64,000 bases of DNA, taken from positions 248,001-312,000 of the forward strand of contig NZ_CP154879.1 in assembly GCF_039614765.1 (NCBI RefSeq), in the 5' to 3' direction. The notes under the pieces are model-generated. The model ran no database searches, was not told where the DNA came from, and saw only the letters and a list, made by a program, of their open reading frames with translations. Positions 63,861-64,000 of this stretch are shown piece by piece. How positions within the stretch are numbered: the first letter of the stretch is position 1; each line of letters opens with the position of its first letter. Source of the DNA: Castellaniella sp. MT123. GTDB taxonomy: Bacteria > Pseudomonadota > Gammaproteobacteria > Burkholderiales > Burkholderiaceae_B. The translations under genes and the position numbers were made by a program.

Positions 63861-64000
63861 CTAATGCAGGGCAAAGTCCACGCTCGTCGCTGAACCGCCG
63901 TCATTGGCGTCCGCCGCGCCGATCTTGGGCGCCACGATGAAGATCCGGTCGGTCAGGTCCTGGGCGGTCGTCAAAAGCTGTTCGTATACGGCCTGAGCGC
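63861..64000 (-). CDS. Partial unidentified CDS, 3' end only
   Basis: The minus strand has an open frame from the window edge to a TAG at 63863-63861, giving 45 residues that begin AQAVYEQLLTTAQDLTDRIF and end VDFALH. Composition is coding-like and it converges neatly with the Met-rich gene, so it is probably the C-terminus of a real protein. I cannot name the family from this piece. Confidence 0.5.
   Translation of the reverse strand, partial: AQAVYEQLLTTAQDLTDRIFIVAPKIGAADANDGGSATSVDFALH

Overview
The window is GC-rich, densely coded bacterial DNA. The gene order ilvI-ilvH-ilvC-psd-pssA, rpsO-pnp-quinone oxidoreductase and tpiA-secG-tRNA-Leu, with group-typical protein sequences, points to a betaproteobacterium of the Burkholderiales, most likely Alcaligenaceae (inference from remembered gene orders; no search was run).

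Layout. 1-4039: malonyl-CoA synthetase (cut by the window edge) and a TRAP transporter, probably a malonate uptake module. 4105-6336: a FUSC-family membrane protein. 6480-14397: core genes for branched-chain amino acids (ilvIHC), phosphatidylethanolamine (psd, pssA), ribosome (rpsO) and RNA turnover (pnp), with several clear hairpin terminators. 14483-22366: accessory block with quinone oxidoreductase, tRNA-Ser(UGA), a zinc alcohol dehydrogenase, an MgtA-type P-type ATPase, a diheme cytochrome c, an MFS exporter and a small HTH-like protein. 22538-22854: tRNA-Leu(UAA) interrupted inside its anticodon by a 232-nt group I intron. 22953-30193: a TetR-controlled YbhGFSR-like ABC exporter with its own outer-membrane channel. 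30268-31651: tRNA-Leu(GAG), secG, tpiA. 31850-33244: an isolated fliD.

33401-36739 is a four-gene operon in which every junction overlaps: CHAD-domain protein, orphan ParA-type ATPase, CYTH tripolyphosphatase and SixA-type phosphatase. Its parts suggest a polyphosphate-linked positioning or turnover system; this is the best candidate for an undescribed system. 36817-51545 is a 13-gene minus-strand run encoding a branched-chain-type ABC importer (with a fused LivM-LivG), an acyl-CoA synthetase, two hydratases, a biotin-dependent acyl-CoA carboxylase, an HMG-CoA-lyase homologue lacking the usual active-site Cys, a CoA-transferase and an enone-reductase-like SDR. A divergent TetR gene and a perfect inverted repeat lie at its head. 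It looks like a complete uptake and catabolism pathway for an unidentified carboxylic acid.

52357-53857 holds a LysR regulator and a DoxX protein. 53882-60226 (minus) is a probable sulfide-response operon: sulfide:quinone oxidoreductase, DUF2892 protein, RND adaptor and pump, and a BigR/SqrR-like two-cysteine ArsR repressor. 60364-63241 (minus) carries PPK2, a CusR-like response regulator that has lost its N-terminus at the PPK2 junction, and its histidine kinase. A Met/Gly-rich exported protein and an unidentified partial gene close the window.
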